The notes: generated from the letters alone by a model not told the origin. A stretch of DNA of 64,000 nucleotides from Entomospira nematocerorum (GCF_028748105.1 NZ_CP118169.1:1-64000), one strand, 5' to 3'. Counted from the stretch's first letter, positions 8,697-17,953 are shown. Numbers and translations: made by a program.

Positions 8697-9233
8697 GTGT
8701 TGCACTCTGTTATGTTACGATACCGGGCTCTGTGGTGGAGCGTGATAGCTGGTGTATTCGTAGGTCTTTACGGGTGGATACTCTGGCGGTATCAACTCTT
8801 TTCCTCGTGGTTTGTGTTGTTATCTGTGAGTTTTGTAGGTGTAGTACTGGTTTATCCCTTGGTATACTGGATGCGTTTACGGTATCTCCAGCCACGATAC
8901 TTTCGCTTAGGTGTGAAGCAGTATCGTTGGAGTATGGGATTAGGACTCCTCTATGGCCTGATAGCCATGGAGCTCTTTGTTCGGTACTTTCTGATGCACT
9001 TATTGATTAGTCAAGCGATTTTAATCGTCTGGGTTAGCATCTTTTTGATCTATAGTCAGCGTACACCTCGTGCGACGATGCGTAGAGAGGAGAAACAGCG
9101 CTATCTCTTAAAAGCAAAAGCAGCACGCTATCTCTTTAGCTTGGTGTGGGTTTTTGTGGTCTCTAGCTATATAGTAATCTTCAGTTGGGGTCATTATCGC
9201 TTACATCAACTTATGGTGGCACTGATGCAATAG
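8697..9233 (+). CDS. Integral membrane protein of unknown function
   Basis: About 178 residues with five hydrophobic segments and several basic loops (for example QRTPRATMRREEKQRYLLK between helices), so a polytopic inner-membrane protein. It begins with GTG at 8697, three bases after the previous stop; an ATG at 8712 is an alternative. Translation is probably coupled to the secreted protein upstream. No transporter or enzyme family was recognised. Confidence 0.6.
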   Translation: MLHSVMLRYRALWWSVIAGVFVGLYGWILWRYQLFSSWFVLLSVSFVGVVLVYPLVYWMRLRYLQPRYFRLGVKQYRWSMGLGLLYGLIAMELFVRYFLMHLLISQAILIVWVSIFLIYSQRTPRATMRREEKQRYLLKAKAARYLFSLVWVFVVSSYIVIFSWGHYRLHQLMVALMQ

Positions 9234-9251
9234 GCATAGACTCTCCAAATA

Positions 9252-9260
9252 TGCTATAAT
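9252..9260 (+). promoter_or_regulatory. Extended -10 promoter element
   Basis: TGCTATAAT, a consensus extended -10 box, lies 30 bases before the ATG at 9290. No good -35 box is seen, as is usual with extended -10 promoters. Confidence 0.6.
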
Positions 9261-9289
9261 GAAACGTATTTTGATGATAAGGAGTTTCT

Positions 9290-9928
9290 ATGCGTATACG
9301 AGCAATTCATGTAGCCATGATTCACAATATGGTGATGCTGATCATTGTAGTGATCTTGATTGTGATGAATGGCCGCACGAAGAATAGTCCCATTACTCTC
9401 CAAGACAACGGTATTTTGATTGGGGATCATTTAATTGCATTTGGTTCCAGTAAAGAGAGCATTGAGACACAATTAGGCAGTTTACAACATCATGAGGATC
9501 GCTATTGGTATAAGCCTTTGGGATTAGAGTTCAGTTTTGATGCGTATGATCGGCTCAAGAGTATCGGCGTGAGTCCGAGTTTTTTGTTGACAATGATGCA
9601 GAGTAATGCTAAGCTGTATCGTAAGTTATACGAGAAAGAGTATCAGCTGAAGTGGCGATCAAATCGCTGGAGCGTCAGCACTACAGATGGCACATTGATT
9701 AGTGAGATGCCTCTTGAGTTACAACAGCACGTCAAGCGGCATAATCAAGAGATGCGAACCATGTTGGTGCAGTTAAGTGATCATGCTCTCTTGAGTATGA
9801 TGTATAGTGAAGATAAGCATTTACAATTCTTTACTTATCAATCATTGCACAGCGTGGATCTCTCTAGAGACCCTTTGGAGTCTCCACCACGTCATAGCGA
9901 GATTGCGAGTGAACGTGAGAGTGCATAA
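9290..9928 (+). CDS. Membrane-anchored envelope protein with an FGSS-type repeat domain
   Basis: One N-terminal hydrophobic helix (about residues 12-26) followed by a polar region outside the membrane. The region IAFGSSKESIETQLG ... GLEFSFDAYDRLKSIGV resembles a segment in the protein at 27460-28104 (LPFGSSIDTIRTLLG ... GLSLYVDPLDGLQIIAYF), so both appear to carry the same small domain. Function unknown; the alternation of a helix and a beta-hairpin recalls small periplasmic folds such as SmpA/BLIP, which is only an impression. The gene has its own extended -10 promoter and lies 45 bases before the CapA-like gene. Confidence 0.6.
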   Translation: MRIRAIHVAMIHNMVMLIIVVILIVMNGRTKNSPITLQDNGILIGDHLIAFGSSKESIETQLGSLQHHEDRYWYKPLGLEFSFDAYDRLKSIGVSPSFLLTMMQSNAKLYRKLYEKEYQLKWRSNRWSVSTTDGTLISEMPLELQQHVKRHNQEMRTMLVQLSDHALLSMMYSEDKHLQFFTYQSLHSVDLSRDPLESPPRHSEIASERESA

Positions 9929-9973
9929 AAGATGCTGATAGGGCATCGTATAGCCTAAAAGGAGAGGGATAAC

Positions 9974-11053
9974 ATGTGGCAACGTATAGTAATGATGGGA
10001 CTGGCTTGGATAATGCTCGCTGTTATTCCTCTTACGGCAAAACAGCAGTATCCATTACGCTTGCTCTTTGCAGGTGATATTATGGCACACGATGTCAATA
10101 TCACACAACGTGATCATCATCGTATTTATGAACGGATTAAGCCATTTTTACAGGATCATCATCTCAATTTTGCTAACTTTGAGAGTGTCTTGAGTGATCA
10201 GATTCGTCCGCAGGGGTATCCGCGGTTTAGTGTGGGATCGCGTTATGCGGAGGCAGCCATCGATGCGGGATTTAATGTCTTTAGTATCGCAAATAACCAC
10301 AGTGCTGATCATTATCGAGCGGGTATTTTGCAAAGTTTAGCCAGTTGGCGATCGCTACAGCAACGTTATCCATGGATTCGGTATGCAGGATTACGATCGC
10401 ATCCACAGGAGCGTTGGCCGATGCAAGTTATCCATGTTCAAGGGTGGCGGGTAGGATTTATTGCGGTGACGCAATTTTTAAACTGGCAAGAGACCCCCGT
10501 GGATATTGGTAGTGATCTAGTTGATGTGATTAACTTTCGTAACACGGCGGTTGTGCAGTCATTGTTGCAATATTTACAACAGGTTCGATCCTCTGTGGAT
10601 GTGCTGATTGTCTCGTATCATGGTGGTGAGGAGTATGTGCTGCAAGACGAACCGCAGAAGCTAGCCTTTTATCGTAGTCTCATTGACGTGGGGGTAGACA
10701 TTGTTTGGGGACATCATCCTCATGTACTCCAGCCCTATCACTGGTATAAGAATCGTCTGATTATACAAAGTGCTGGCAACTTGATTTCGGGACAGACTTG
10801 GGCGCTCAAGAGTGATGAGTATGCACTGGAACGAGCGTATACAGGCGATACGCTACTCTATTCCGTAGAATTGAAGGCAAAAGATAGTGAAGAACCCTTA
10901 CAGATGCAATTGATCAAGACTATTCCCATCAGTACATATCGTCATCCGCAATATGGAATGATCCTCCTGCATTTGGAGGATCTGGATTGGCTGCCTGAAG
11001 CATGGCAACGATTTTATGCCTATCGCTATGAATCTATTAAAAAATTTCAATAA
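9974..11053 (+). CDS. CapA/PgsA-type metallophosphoesterase-like protein
   Basis: Exported enzyme-like protein of the CapA family (bacterial capsule synthesis protein, calcineurin-like fold). After a signal peptide ending near LTAK come the metal-site motifs in order: FAGDIMAHD, NFESV, NVFSIANNHSADH and VDIVWGHHPHVLQP, then SAGNLISG. The metal-binding Asp, Asn and His residues are present. In Bacillus such proteins take part in poly-gamma-glutamate export; here no pgsBC partners are present, so the role is likely another envelope phosphodiester or polymer-handling step. Length (359) fits. The start follows AAAGGAGAGG. The neighbouring minus-strand cluster converges on it. Confidence 0.85.
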   Translation: MWQRIVMMGLAWIMLAVIPLTAKQQYPLRLLFAGDIMAHDVNITQRDHHRIYERIKPFLQDHHLNFANFESVLSDQIRPQGYPRFSVGSRYAEAAIDAGFNVFSIANNHSADHYRAGILQSLASWRSLQQRYPWIRYAGLRSHPQERWPMQVIHVQGWRVGFIAVTQFLNWQETPVDIGSDLVDVINFRNTAVVQSLLQYLQQVRSSVDVLIVSYHGGEEYVLQDEPQKLAFYRSLIDVGVDIVWGHHPHVLQPYHWYKNRLIIQSAGNLISGQTWALKSDEYALERAYTGDTLLYSVELKAKDSEEPLQMQLIKTIPISTYRHPQYGMILLHLEDLDWLPEAWQRFYAYRYESIKKFQ

Positions 11054-11081
11054 TACTATAAATAGTGTTTTATAAAAGAGA

Positions 11082-11108
11082 AGCGATGATGCCCGATACA
11101 TCATCGCT
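11082..11108. terminator. 10-bp perfect hairpin between convergent genes
   Basis: AGCGATGATG (11082-11091) and CATCATCGCT (11099-11108) around a 7-nt loop; a second, looser repeat AGTGTA/TACACT spans 11133-11158. Both lie between the convergent capA-like gene and the gene ending at 11204, so a two-way transcription end is likely. No T-run follows. Confidence 0.5.
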
Positions 11109-11203
11109 CATGCACTTAAGCATGATATCTTTAGTGTACCTTTAACGAAGAATACACTATTGACTCTTTTATAATGTTCTTACAGAAGGGAGGATAACCT
11201 ATC

Positions 11204-12646
11204 CTACTCTTCTATTCTAGGTAATAGTGACTGGATTTCGGCATGCCACTCCTTCACAGTAACTTCACTCTCGATAGATAAAAGGGCTACTTCGCGAATA
11301 CCTAACCCTTGTTGTAAATATGTGTTGTAACGTGTTCGCATGTCTGGCTCCAAATATGTTCCAATAAGAATATACCCAAGAAATGTCACAATGGCACTAT
11401 CAAATGTACTATCTATGATAAAATTAATGCCGAGTTCCTCATAACTAGCTGTATTATCAGCAAAAAGTGTGATTTCGATATCTCTCTCATTAAAAAATTC
11501 CATCCAACGATTCATCTGATAGGAGTAAAGACTTTGTAGTAGATTCATGGAGTAGTCTAAGCTATCACTGAACGAGATAAAATGCGTCATTAATCGCTCA
11601 AAGACAACATTACTCATCACAGAGTCGAGGGTATCCACCGTTACATCACCAAGACCTAGGAAGTCGATGGTCTGTAGGGCATCCTGATAGAAGGCATTAC
11701 GGCGTTGATCGGCAATATTAGCATTCATGGTTGGAAGAATGTGTGGAGCCATGGGTAGGAGTATCGCAATGTACTCTTGAATGGTCTCTTGCATATCGGT
11801 ATTGTCACCCACAAAGAAGCTATCTATAACGCGTGCTGCGTGTGCACTATCTTGACCATGTAGAGCGATATCATCGAGTAGCGATAGCAGGATAGCCAAT
11901 GGTGATCCCGAGAGGTGAACGGGCATTGTATGGGGATCCATATGCTCCAAACGTCTGGCTACTGTCTCTATAAGAGTTAGGAAGGTGTGGAATGGCTGCT
12001 GTTCCGACATATAGAACTCTGGATCTTCGATGAGGTCGGTTAGTGAGGCCGGTTGTGGGGATAATTGAAGAATAGCATCCATCGCAACAATCATATGCAG
12101 AATATCGATATCATAACTATTGGCATAGGCTACTGATTGGGGTGTACGCATCATGAAGGTAGTGATGGGTAAGATGTTTTCGAGAACAAGCGCCTCTGCA
12201 TTACGTATCATCGTCAGCATGAGATCCTTACCTGTATCATCGAGCTGATTGGTGGCGTACGCCATATAAAACTGAACGACATCAAGAGCACCACTGTTTT
12301 GCAATGTGGCAATATTAGCATTGGCACGGGCAAGAATCTCCGCTTCATAGGCTTGCATAATGGCATCCATATCGATATCATCTTCGTCATTGATGCTATC
12401 GAGTAGGTTTGCGTTATTAAAAGGATCTTCACTGGAAGTGCCTACTGGATCGCGTAGTGGTATAAATGGTTCTGCGGTGTCAAGAGGATCTTGATTGCTG
12501 GTAACATCAGTTACAAGCTCTTCTTCGTCTTGTATTTCCATAATCGGATCAATACTGATGCCTTGTATCGGTTTTGCCTCTTGCGATCCAATAGTTGGAA
12601 GCAGCATGAAGCTGAAACAGAGGCTGGTTAGCCATAGATTTTTCAT
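11204..12646 (-). CDS. Secreted acidic protein of unknown function
   Basis: The start at 12646 is chosen because it gives a signal peptide (MKNLWLTSLCFSFMLLPTIGSQ) and has a GGGAGAAA ribosome site; an upstream TTG/ATG-frame extension is not needed. The 480-residue product has an Asp/Glu-rich, low-complexity N-terminal part (about residues 20-110, with EEELV, DDIDMDAIM) followed by a long helical region. No domain recognised. It is last in a four-gene minus-strand series of secreted proteins and may share its regulation, although a 168-base gap separates it from the three paralogues upstream. Confidence 0.7.
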   Translation of the reverse strand: MKNLWLTSLCFSFMLLPTIGSQEAKPIQGISIDPIMEIQDEEELVTDVTSNQDPLDTAEPFIPLRDPVGTSSEDPFNNANLLDSINDEDDIDMDAIMQAYEAEILARANANIATLQNSGALDVVQFYMAYATNQLDDTGKDLMLTMIRNAEALVLENILPITTFMMRTPQSVAYANSYDIDILHMIVAMDAILQLSPQPASLTDLIEDPEFYMSEQQPFHTFLTLIETVARRLEHMDPHTMPVHLSGSPLAILLSLLDDIALHGQDSAHAARVIDSFFVGDNTDMQETIQEYIAILLPMAPHILPTMNANIADQRRNAFYQDALQTIDFLGLGDVTVDTLDSVMSNVVFERLMTHFISFSDSLDYSMNLLQSLYSYQMNRWMEFFNERDIEITLFADNTASYEELGINFIIDSTFDSAIVTFLGYILIGTYLEPDMRTRYNTYLQQGLGIREVALLSIESEVTVKEWHAEIQSLLPRIEE

Positions 12647-12814
12647 AAACAATTTCTCCCTAGGTTGTTTTTTGGGGGTATTCCCTTTAAATATCGGCAA
12701 AAAATCAAATAAAGCAATCATAAAATATAAACGCAAACAACACCTTCTATCTTACAAGAGAGATAGGGGATAGATTCTCTCTTGTATCTGGGTAATTTAT
12801 TGTAATTACACTAA

Positions 12815-13801
12815 TTACTGGGATATTGTTACGTCTTGTTTCTCTACAGTCTTGGCGATTTTGTGGAGCATCGACCCATATTTTTTCTCACGACTAAATA
12901 TCTCATAAGCAAGATCATACGCATGGTGCGTAAAGATCGCCTGATAACGTTCTAGCCTATCGATATGCGTTTCATTGGTGAGTTGTACTGCAATACTAAT
13001 AGTCATCTGTCCTAAGGCATGATTCGCATCGAGAAGCAAGGGATAGTGTATTTGCCATCGTTGGAGTATCTCTGGACCAAAGATATCCCGTAAGAGCTCT
13101 TCTTGCTGGGTATCGTTAGCAATCGATGATTGGCTCATCCATGCTTGTAGGGCCAGGAGCTTCTGCTGATAGGATGCTACATCACGAATACGCTGGCGTT
13201 CTTGCTCTAGGTATGGAATATTTTCGATAAGAATGGCAAGATCGTTGTGATAATAGGCATGAAACGATCGTTCTATCTCTTTGGTGCGATCATGATCATC
13301 CAGAGCGTGTAACCATTGCAGATAGGCAATGGCATAGCTAATACGATTTTTAGGGGTGGTATCACTCCATGGGAGTATCTCGGTGGAATCGTTGCTGTTT
13401 GGTGTAAGAAGCATCATGAAGAGAGTAGGCGTAGTACCGCTCCATCGTTGGATGACTTCATGGATCTCAATCAGATCGATTATATCCACTTGATGCTCCA
13501 AAGCAAGTAGCTTCATCGACTGTAGGTAGGTGTAGGTATCGATTGCACGCGTGAGGTGCGGGTTGTCTGAAGGGATGATAGAGTACAGATGGCGCACCTC
13601 TTTATGGGGAAGATCGTGCCATGTGGCGTGAGGATGTAGTGCTATAAAGATAGTGTTCTGTTCGATAGCTTTGGCAATATACTCCAGCATGACTACCGCT
13701 TGCGCGGTAGTCAGATGTAGAGGTTTTGCCGGAAGATAGGAAGATAGTGTCACGAGGAAGACAATCCTCATAACAATTGTCCTGAGGACGTATGTGTGCA
13801 T
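12815..13801 (-). CDS. Secreted helical protein, paralogue family member 1
   Basis: A 328-residue protein with a signal-like N-terminus (the ATG at 13801 follows AAGGA; the alternative at 13771 also precedes the hydrophobic core). It shares a whole plan with the next two genes: a TTAQAVVMLEYIAKAIEQNT-like opening, a middle helical region, and the conserved end with SSIANDTQQEELL, FGPEILQRW, YPLLLDANHALGQMTISIA and FTHHAYDLA. The function is unknown; no catalytic motif stands out. The gap to the upstream paralogue is 11 bases, so they are cotranscribed. Confidence 0.72.
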   Translation of the reverse strand: MHTYVLRTIVMRIVFLVTLSSYLPAKPLHLTTAQAVVMLEYIAKAIEQNTIFIALHPHATWHDLPHKEVRHLYSIIPSDNPHLTRAIDTYTYLQSMKLLALEHQVDIIDLIEIHEVIQRWSGTTPTLFMMLLTPNSNDSTEILPWSDTTPKNRISYAIAYLQWLHALDDHDRTKEIERSFHAYYHNDLAILIENIPYLEQERQRIRDVASYQQKLLALQAWMSQSSIANDTQQEELLRDIFGPEILQRWQIHYPLLLDANHALGQMTISIAVQLTNETHIDRLERYQAIFTHHAYDLAYEIFSREKKYGSMLHKIAKTVEKQDVTISQ

Positions 13802-13812
13802 AGGTGCGATCC

Positions 13813-14796
13813 TTATCGTTTTAATCGCCGTTTCTCGATTTTAGTTGCGGTGTTGAGGAAGTGAGTCCACGTTTTTTCTTCATTGGCCAGCATCTCTTTG
13901 CTGAGATTACGAGCACTATGCGTGAAGATCGCATTGTATGTATTTAATCGTGCACTTTGGGATGATGATGCAAGTTGTGTTGCAATAGTAATCGCTAACT
14001 GCCCTACCATATGATTAGCATCTAGGAGGATAGGATAGTTCTTTTTCCAGCTATTAAAAGTCTCCTGCCCAAAGACGCTAATCAAGAGGCTAGCTTGTTC
14101 GGCATCATTAGCAATGGAGGATTGCTTGGACCAAGCACGAAATTGATCAATCTTCTCTATATGGATAGGATTGGCACGTAGTTTCTCTAGAGATCTATCG
14201 AGGGTATCTATCTTATCCACGATGCGGGAGAGAACATTGATCATGTCTGCAGGAAGGCGTTGTGCTAGGTGCTCATGACGATCAATGCTATGCATTTTAC
14301 TCAACTCTTGCAGATACTCAACAGCATACGTGAGGCGATTAGTCGGTTTCTTACCACTAAGGGGCAACGTAGCAGAGAAGTATCTATTCTCCACATCGGT
14401 AACCATGAGATAGAAGAGATATCCTGCGATATCTGATTTTGCCCAAGTAGAGGTTACTGCATAAATCTCTGCAAATAAGATGGGATTGATATTGAGGGCT
14501 TCACTTGCTGCAGCAATCCGCTTTATATGATAAAAGTGGGTGGTGGCACTTTTTCTGGTAGGAAAGCTTTTATCAAAGAATTTATTGAGCGATTCTACTT
14601 CTGGATAGGGAACGCGCAGTTTGACTTCTGGATGAAAGTTATTATTTGCATTGCTATTCTCTACTGTGGCAAATGCAATTTGCTCTAGCATGGTAACAGT
14701 ACGCTGGGGCGTAAGAGGTTCTACCTTTGCATATATACTCAAACTTGAAGCGATTAGTATGGTAAGTGATAATGTAAATTGTTTTATAAATGACAT
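13813..14796 (-). CDS. Secreted helical protein, paralogue family member 2
   Basis: The start at 14796 is set by a GGAGA ribosome site and a signal peptide (MSFIKQFTLSLTILIASSLSIYAK). It aligns along its length with the downstream gene, most clearly in QSSIANDAEQASLL, FGQETFNSWKKNYPILLD and ANHMVGQLAITIATQL. A C-terminal run of basic residues (KIEKRRLKR) ends the protein. The family role is unknown; the shared repeats of Ala-, Gln- and Ser-rich helices suggest a scaffold or binding protein in the periplasm. Tandem copies like this often arise for host or surface interaction, which is inference. Confidence 0.72.
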   Translation of the reverse strand: MSFIKQFTLSLTILIASSLSIYAKVEPLTPQRTVTMLEQIAFATVENSNANNNFHPEVKLRVPYPEVESLNKFFDKSFPTRKSATTHFYHIKRIAAASEALNINPILFAEIYAVTSTWAKSDIAGYLFYLMVTDVENRYFSATLPLSGKKPTNRLTYAVEYLQELSKMHSIDRHEHLAQRLPADMINVLSRIVDKIDTLDRSLEKLRANPIHIEKIDQFRAWSKQSSIANDAEQASLLISVFGQETFNSWKKNYPILLDANHMVGQLAITIATQLASSSQSARLNTYNAIFTHSARNLSKEMLANEEKTWTHFLNTATKIEKRRLKR

Positions 14797-14960
14797 ATAT
14801 TCTCCATTTATATATAAAGTGTATAGTATATTGTAGCATACGTTGCTTATAGATAAAGCAATCTCCAGCACGATTCATGCATAAGATACATAGAAAAGAG
14901 CCGGAATGGAGAAATTTTTTCTTGAAATAAACGGATAACTATCATGATCGACTATACGTA

Positions 14961-15001
14961 CTAGAGTATAGAAGATGTAGATAGAATCTTCTATACTCTA
15001 G
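14961..15001. terminator. 16-bp perfect hairpin after the gene at 15008
   Basis: CTAGAGTATAGAAGAT (14961-14976) pairs without mismatch with 14986-15001 around a 9-nt loop. It starts six bases after the stop of the minus-strand gene at 15008, so it probably ends or protects that transcript. There is no T-run on either side. The rest of the 211-base gap (14797-15007) is AT-rich and shows nothing else clear. Confidence 0.55.
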
Positions 15002-15007
15002 ATAGAG

Positions 15008-15982
15008 TTATTTTTTTGACTTCATATATTTTGTATAGAATGTCTCTAGTTGTTTGATGACGCTTGTCTGTGCACGAAAGAGTTGCGTAGCGGCTTCAAC
15101 ACTAGATGGAAAGACTGCCTCATGAGCAGCAAGACGCTCCGCATGACTCTCTGGATAGAGAATCGTAAGAGCTAAGCTTAGTGCAACTTGTCCAGTGACA
15201 TCTCCAGGGGTTCCAATGAGTTGACGTCCTTGCCAGCGATTAACATTCTCTTTACCAAATGCACGCTCTAAATAGCTCTGATAGCTTGCCATATTGAACA
15301 TCGTCTCTTGCTTACTGAGTGTGACCATGGCATTGGATCGCTCGATAGAACGATCATTCTTACGGGTATCAATTAGGGTATAGTGATAGTAAGAGGCTTG
15401 CTTCATGAGTGCCGTAATCTCTTTATGATAGGCTTTATCAAAAGCATAGGTCATAATTTGTGAGCGCACTTGACTATTGTAATTCATACCAACAAGCATA
15501 AAGACAGCAAGATCGAGAAAGGTAATCTTCTCATTTTCACCCATAATCTTTTGGAAGCTCGTTTGTACCGTGGACTGGACACCCTCAAGCTCTTTTCGCA
15601 TGGATGCCAGGCTGGCAAGTAGGTGATTAATTGCTGCATTAGGTGACTTAACTCCCAGAGACTCAAAGACAATGACCGCCATGTAGAGATCATAGAGAGG
15701 AATATCTAGCTCTTTAGCAATACTTGCACTGTTGACAAGAATATCATGATCGGCATTGAGAGCGTAAATACTGCGAAACTCTTTTTGTGACCATAAATAG
15801 ACCTTGTTGGCATCTGGGTAGACCGGCTTTTGACCGGATCGAATCATGGTGGTATTCTCTGATTGTGCATATAAGAAAGTATCCAATAGTTCGATAGCAC
15901 GATCTCGATCCATGTGGCTTTGCGCTCCAATTACTACGCTACTGAGTAGTAAAAAGAGAACCGATAGCCATGATTGTTTCAT
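15008..15982 (-). CDS. Secreted helical protein, paralogue family member 3
   Basis: Signal peptide MKQSWLSVLFLLLSSVVIGAQ; GGAG lies at a proper distance before the ATG at 15982. It is the most diverged of the three paralogues, but it keeps the plan: an N-terminal AIELLDTFLYAQSENTTMI block, the SKQETMFNMASYQSYLERAFG block and the late TGQVALSLALTI plus HEAVFPSSVEAA blocks that match the GQMTISIA and IFTHHAYDLA parts of the others. Ends in a lysine-rich tail. Function unknown. It is first in the minus-strand series and separated from the second copy by a strong hairpin, so it may be transcribed alone. Confidence 0.72.
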   Translation of the reverse strand: MKQSWLSVLFLLLSSVVIGAQSHMDRDRAIELLDTFLYAQSENTTMIRSGQKPVYPDANKVYLWSQKEFRSIYALNADHDILVNSASIAKELDIPLYDLYMAVIVFESLGVKSPNAAINHLLASLASMRKELEGVQSTVQTSFQKIMGENEKITFLDLAVFMLVGMNYNSQVRSQIMTYAFDKAYHKEITALMKQASYYHYTLIDTRKNDRSIERSNAMVTLSKQETMFNMASYQSYLERAFGKENVNRWQGRQLIGTPGDVTGQVALSLALTILYPESHAERLAAHEAVFPSSVEAATQLFRAQTSVIKQLETFYTKYMKSKK

Positions 15983-16107
15983 AAAGAGTCTCCTTCTTCA
16001 CGCCACTTTGTTTGCAGATGACAAAGAGCAATGATTGACAATAATCTATAGGCTATAGTAAGAAAATTATCTATATTTGTCAAGTTATTGCTAGTTATTT
16101 TCTTGAG

Positions 16108-16383
16108 TTATTGCATATTATCTGTATGAAATACATCAATTTGTTGTAGAATAGTATTGATACAGGCATCAACGATCTCCATAGCATCTGTATCGGCACC
16201 ATGATCACGATAAATTTCTCGCAGGAGGAATCCCAGTTGATAGGCAATGAGGTGTTGCTGATGGAGTTTATGAATGGAGGATAGCTGATAGAGTCGTTGT
16301 AATCGGATGTACTTACTCTTGTGGTAGACCTGTTTTCCTGTGATCATTGTAATGAGACAGAGGCTCTCTTTAACGCGTGGCAT
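16108..16383 (-). CDS. Small protein of unknown function next to the portal gene
   Basis: A 91-residue basic, mainly helical protein without a signal peptide or membrane segment. The ATG at 16383 has a GGAG site. It overlaps the end of the upstream small gene by 14 bases, so the two are translated together. Lying divergently from a phage portal gene, it may belong to the same dispersed phage set, but sequence alone does not show it. Alternative: a small chromosomal regulator. Confidence 0.5.
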   Translation of the reverse strand: MPRVKESLCLITMITGKQVYHKSKYIRLQRLYQLSSIHKLHQQHLIAYQLGFLLREIYRDHGADTDAMEIVDACINTILQQIDVFHTDNMQ

Positions 16384-16609
16384 GCTTATCTCCTTGGCTG
16401 ATGTGTTGTCGATAGTTGCTTAGTACATACTCGATGAGTTGACTAAAGTTATGGGGGAGACTGGGATGATCCGCTAATCGATTGTGTGTTGTCCAATCTA
16501 GCCAGAAGAGGTAGTCATCATAGTGAATCTTTCCGCTTACAATGCGATTGGTGGTATTCTTTGTCGATCGAACCGGATAGACGTACCAAGGATTCTCTGT
16601 TTTTTGCAC
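16370..16609 (-). CDS. Small Trp/Tyr-rich protein of unknown function
   Basis: The frame is open up to 16759, but the GTG at 16609 is preferred because AAGGAG stands seven bases before it; the longer version would also run through the portal promoter. The 79-residue product is rich in aromatic residues (NPWYVYPVR, DDYLFWLDWTTHNRL). It forms a two-gene unit with the gene ending at 16108. Its nature is unknown; the position opposite the portal gene hints at a phage-derived pair. Confidence 0.5.
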   Translation of the reverse strand: MQKTENPWYVYPVRSTKNTTNRIVSGKIHYDDYLFWLDWTTHNRLADHPSLPHNFSQLIEYVLSNYRQHISQGDKHATR

Positions 16610-16710
16610 GGGTGTACTCCTTAAATGATTTAGAATATAACCGGAGTATACGCGTTTTTCTCGGCTCTTATGCACGGTTGTGTGTATGATATAGAAGAAA
16701 ATAGGTAAGC

Positions 16711-16738
16711 TTGACAGAGATATCAGGTTCTCTACTAT
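16711..16738 (+). promoter_or_regulatory. Sigma70-like promoter for the lone portal gene
   Basis: TTGACA (16711-16716), 16-nt spacer, TACTAT (16733-16738); an overlapping TATCAT at 16736 gives a 19-nt spacer. A full-consensus -35 means the portal gene can be read without any phage operon upstream. Confidence 0.65.
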
Positions 16739-16774
16739 CATAACAGCAGAGATGATCAATCTCTAGGAGGAGTT

Positions 16775-17920
16775 ATGACAGACGATCAATGGCAGGATCA
16801 ACAACAGAAATTACACGATGTACAGAAGCGTCGATTTTTACGGCGTAGTAAGGAGAGTCCCACGCCTTATGAGTTGCTTGCGAACATGCGTCCTTTAACT
16901 GATAGAGTAACACAAGAAGATGTACACGCACAGGCGAGTATTAAGCATCAACTTACTATCACCTTAGGACACGTCATCCGTGATATTTTAGCCCCCATTC
17001 GCCTGCAAATACCCGAAGATGCCAGCCTTGCGGAGCAAGAGATGTATCGCTTACTCATGGGAAAGAGTGTACGCCCTTATCTTTGGCAGAAGATTCAATC
17101 CATCTCGATCTCGTTGCAAGATGTCATTTTGCACTACTTTTTACGATCAGAGCAGGTCTATAGTAAAGTAGAGATCGATGGATTACTCTTTCTCGTGGCG
17201 ATCTCCCCAGAGGGAAGAGCGGGATCGTGGTATATCAATTTACCCTTTCAAGATGGGCAAGAGCGTCGTTTTCGTGTACACGAGGCAGTAGTGATTCAGG
17301 GAATGGGTAGCGATGCCATGGAGCAAGAGTTATCAGCACTCTTTGCGTTGCGATCCCAGCTCTTTCGTACGGTGAAACAGGCTACCGCTTATAGTCATAA
17401 GGTTATCGTTCAGATTGCAGGATTGACACAGTTGATGTCCGAAGCATCCCAAGATGGACGCTTATTGGAGCATGTGAAGCACAATTTGAATCAGCAAGTT
17501 CTCTCGCTCTTTCAGAGTGAGAATGATCTGGCACTACTGGATAGTAATACAAAGATTGAGTCTTTTCATCTGGAGGTACATCAGTTAGAGGCTGTCAATG
17601 ATTATATTTATAGTGAGTTAGCACGTATCATTCAGGTTCCTAAAACCAAGCTCTTGGGCGAGAGTGCTGGCGGACTTAATGCTACAGGTGCATATGATTA
17701 TCAGCATTATCAAGACTATTTGCAGAGCATTCGTGAGCAGGTACTCTATCCCTTTTTAGATGCGATGCAGTTAGCGTATCAGGTGGTGCAACCCTCAAAT
17801 ATCAACAGGACAAAAGAGGTTCTAGAGCTATTGGCCTATAGTCATACGACGCTAGACTTTCTAGATGCAACAACAAGAGATCAACTGCATGCACGGTTAG
17901 TTGCTCTATTAGATTTGTAA
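16775..17920 (+). CDS. Phage portal protein (DUF1073/HI1409-like)
   Basis: Portal proteins form the twelve-fold ring through which the terminase pumps DNA into the capsid. The key evidence is the segment at about residues 285-310, VPKTKLLGESAGGLNATG followed by an acidic/Tyr-rich helix, which is the signature of DUF1073-type portals. Clip and stem-like helical regions follow. At 381 residues it is somewhat short for the family (about 400-500) but ends naturally. The ATG follows AGGAGGAG. Oddly, it is alone on the plus strand, more than 10 kb from the terminase and head genes (28.2-39.7 kb), with unrelated polysaccharide genes between. Its own promoter is intact, so it appears to be kept and expressed. 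Confidence 0.8.
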   Translation: MTDDQWQDQQQKLHDVQKRRFLRRSKESPTPYELLANMRPLTDRVTQEDVHAQASIKHQLTITLGHVIRDILAPIRLQIPEDASLAEQEMYRLLMGKSVRPYLWQKIQSISISLQDVILHYFLRSEQVYSKVEIDGLLFLVAISPEGRAGSWYINLPFQDGQERRFRVHEAVVIQGMGSDAMEQELSALFALRSQLFRTVKQATAYSHKVIVQIAGLTQLMSEASQDGRLLEHVKHNLNQQVLSLFQSENDLALLDSNTKIESFHLEVHQLEAVNDYIYSELARIIQVPKTKLLGESAGGLNATGAYDYQHYQDYLQSIREQVLYPFLDAMQLAYQVVQPSNINRTKEVLELLAYSHTTLDFLDATTRDQLHARLVALLDL

Positions 17921-17953
17921 GGCGGCCTCATCCTTATTGATTAAGTCTCTATC

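Noticed and set aside
9974..11053. Capsule (poly-gamma-glutamate) synthesis locus
   Set aside because: Only the CapA-like protein is present; no PgsB/PgsC-type ligase genes are nearby, so a polyglutamate capsule is not supported.
16610..16759. Longer form of the small protein at 16370
   Set aside because: It would extend through the portal promoter; the GTG at 16609 has a far better ribosome site.
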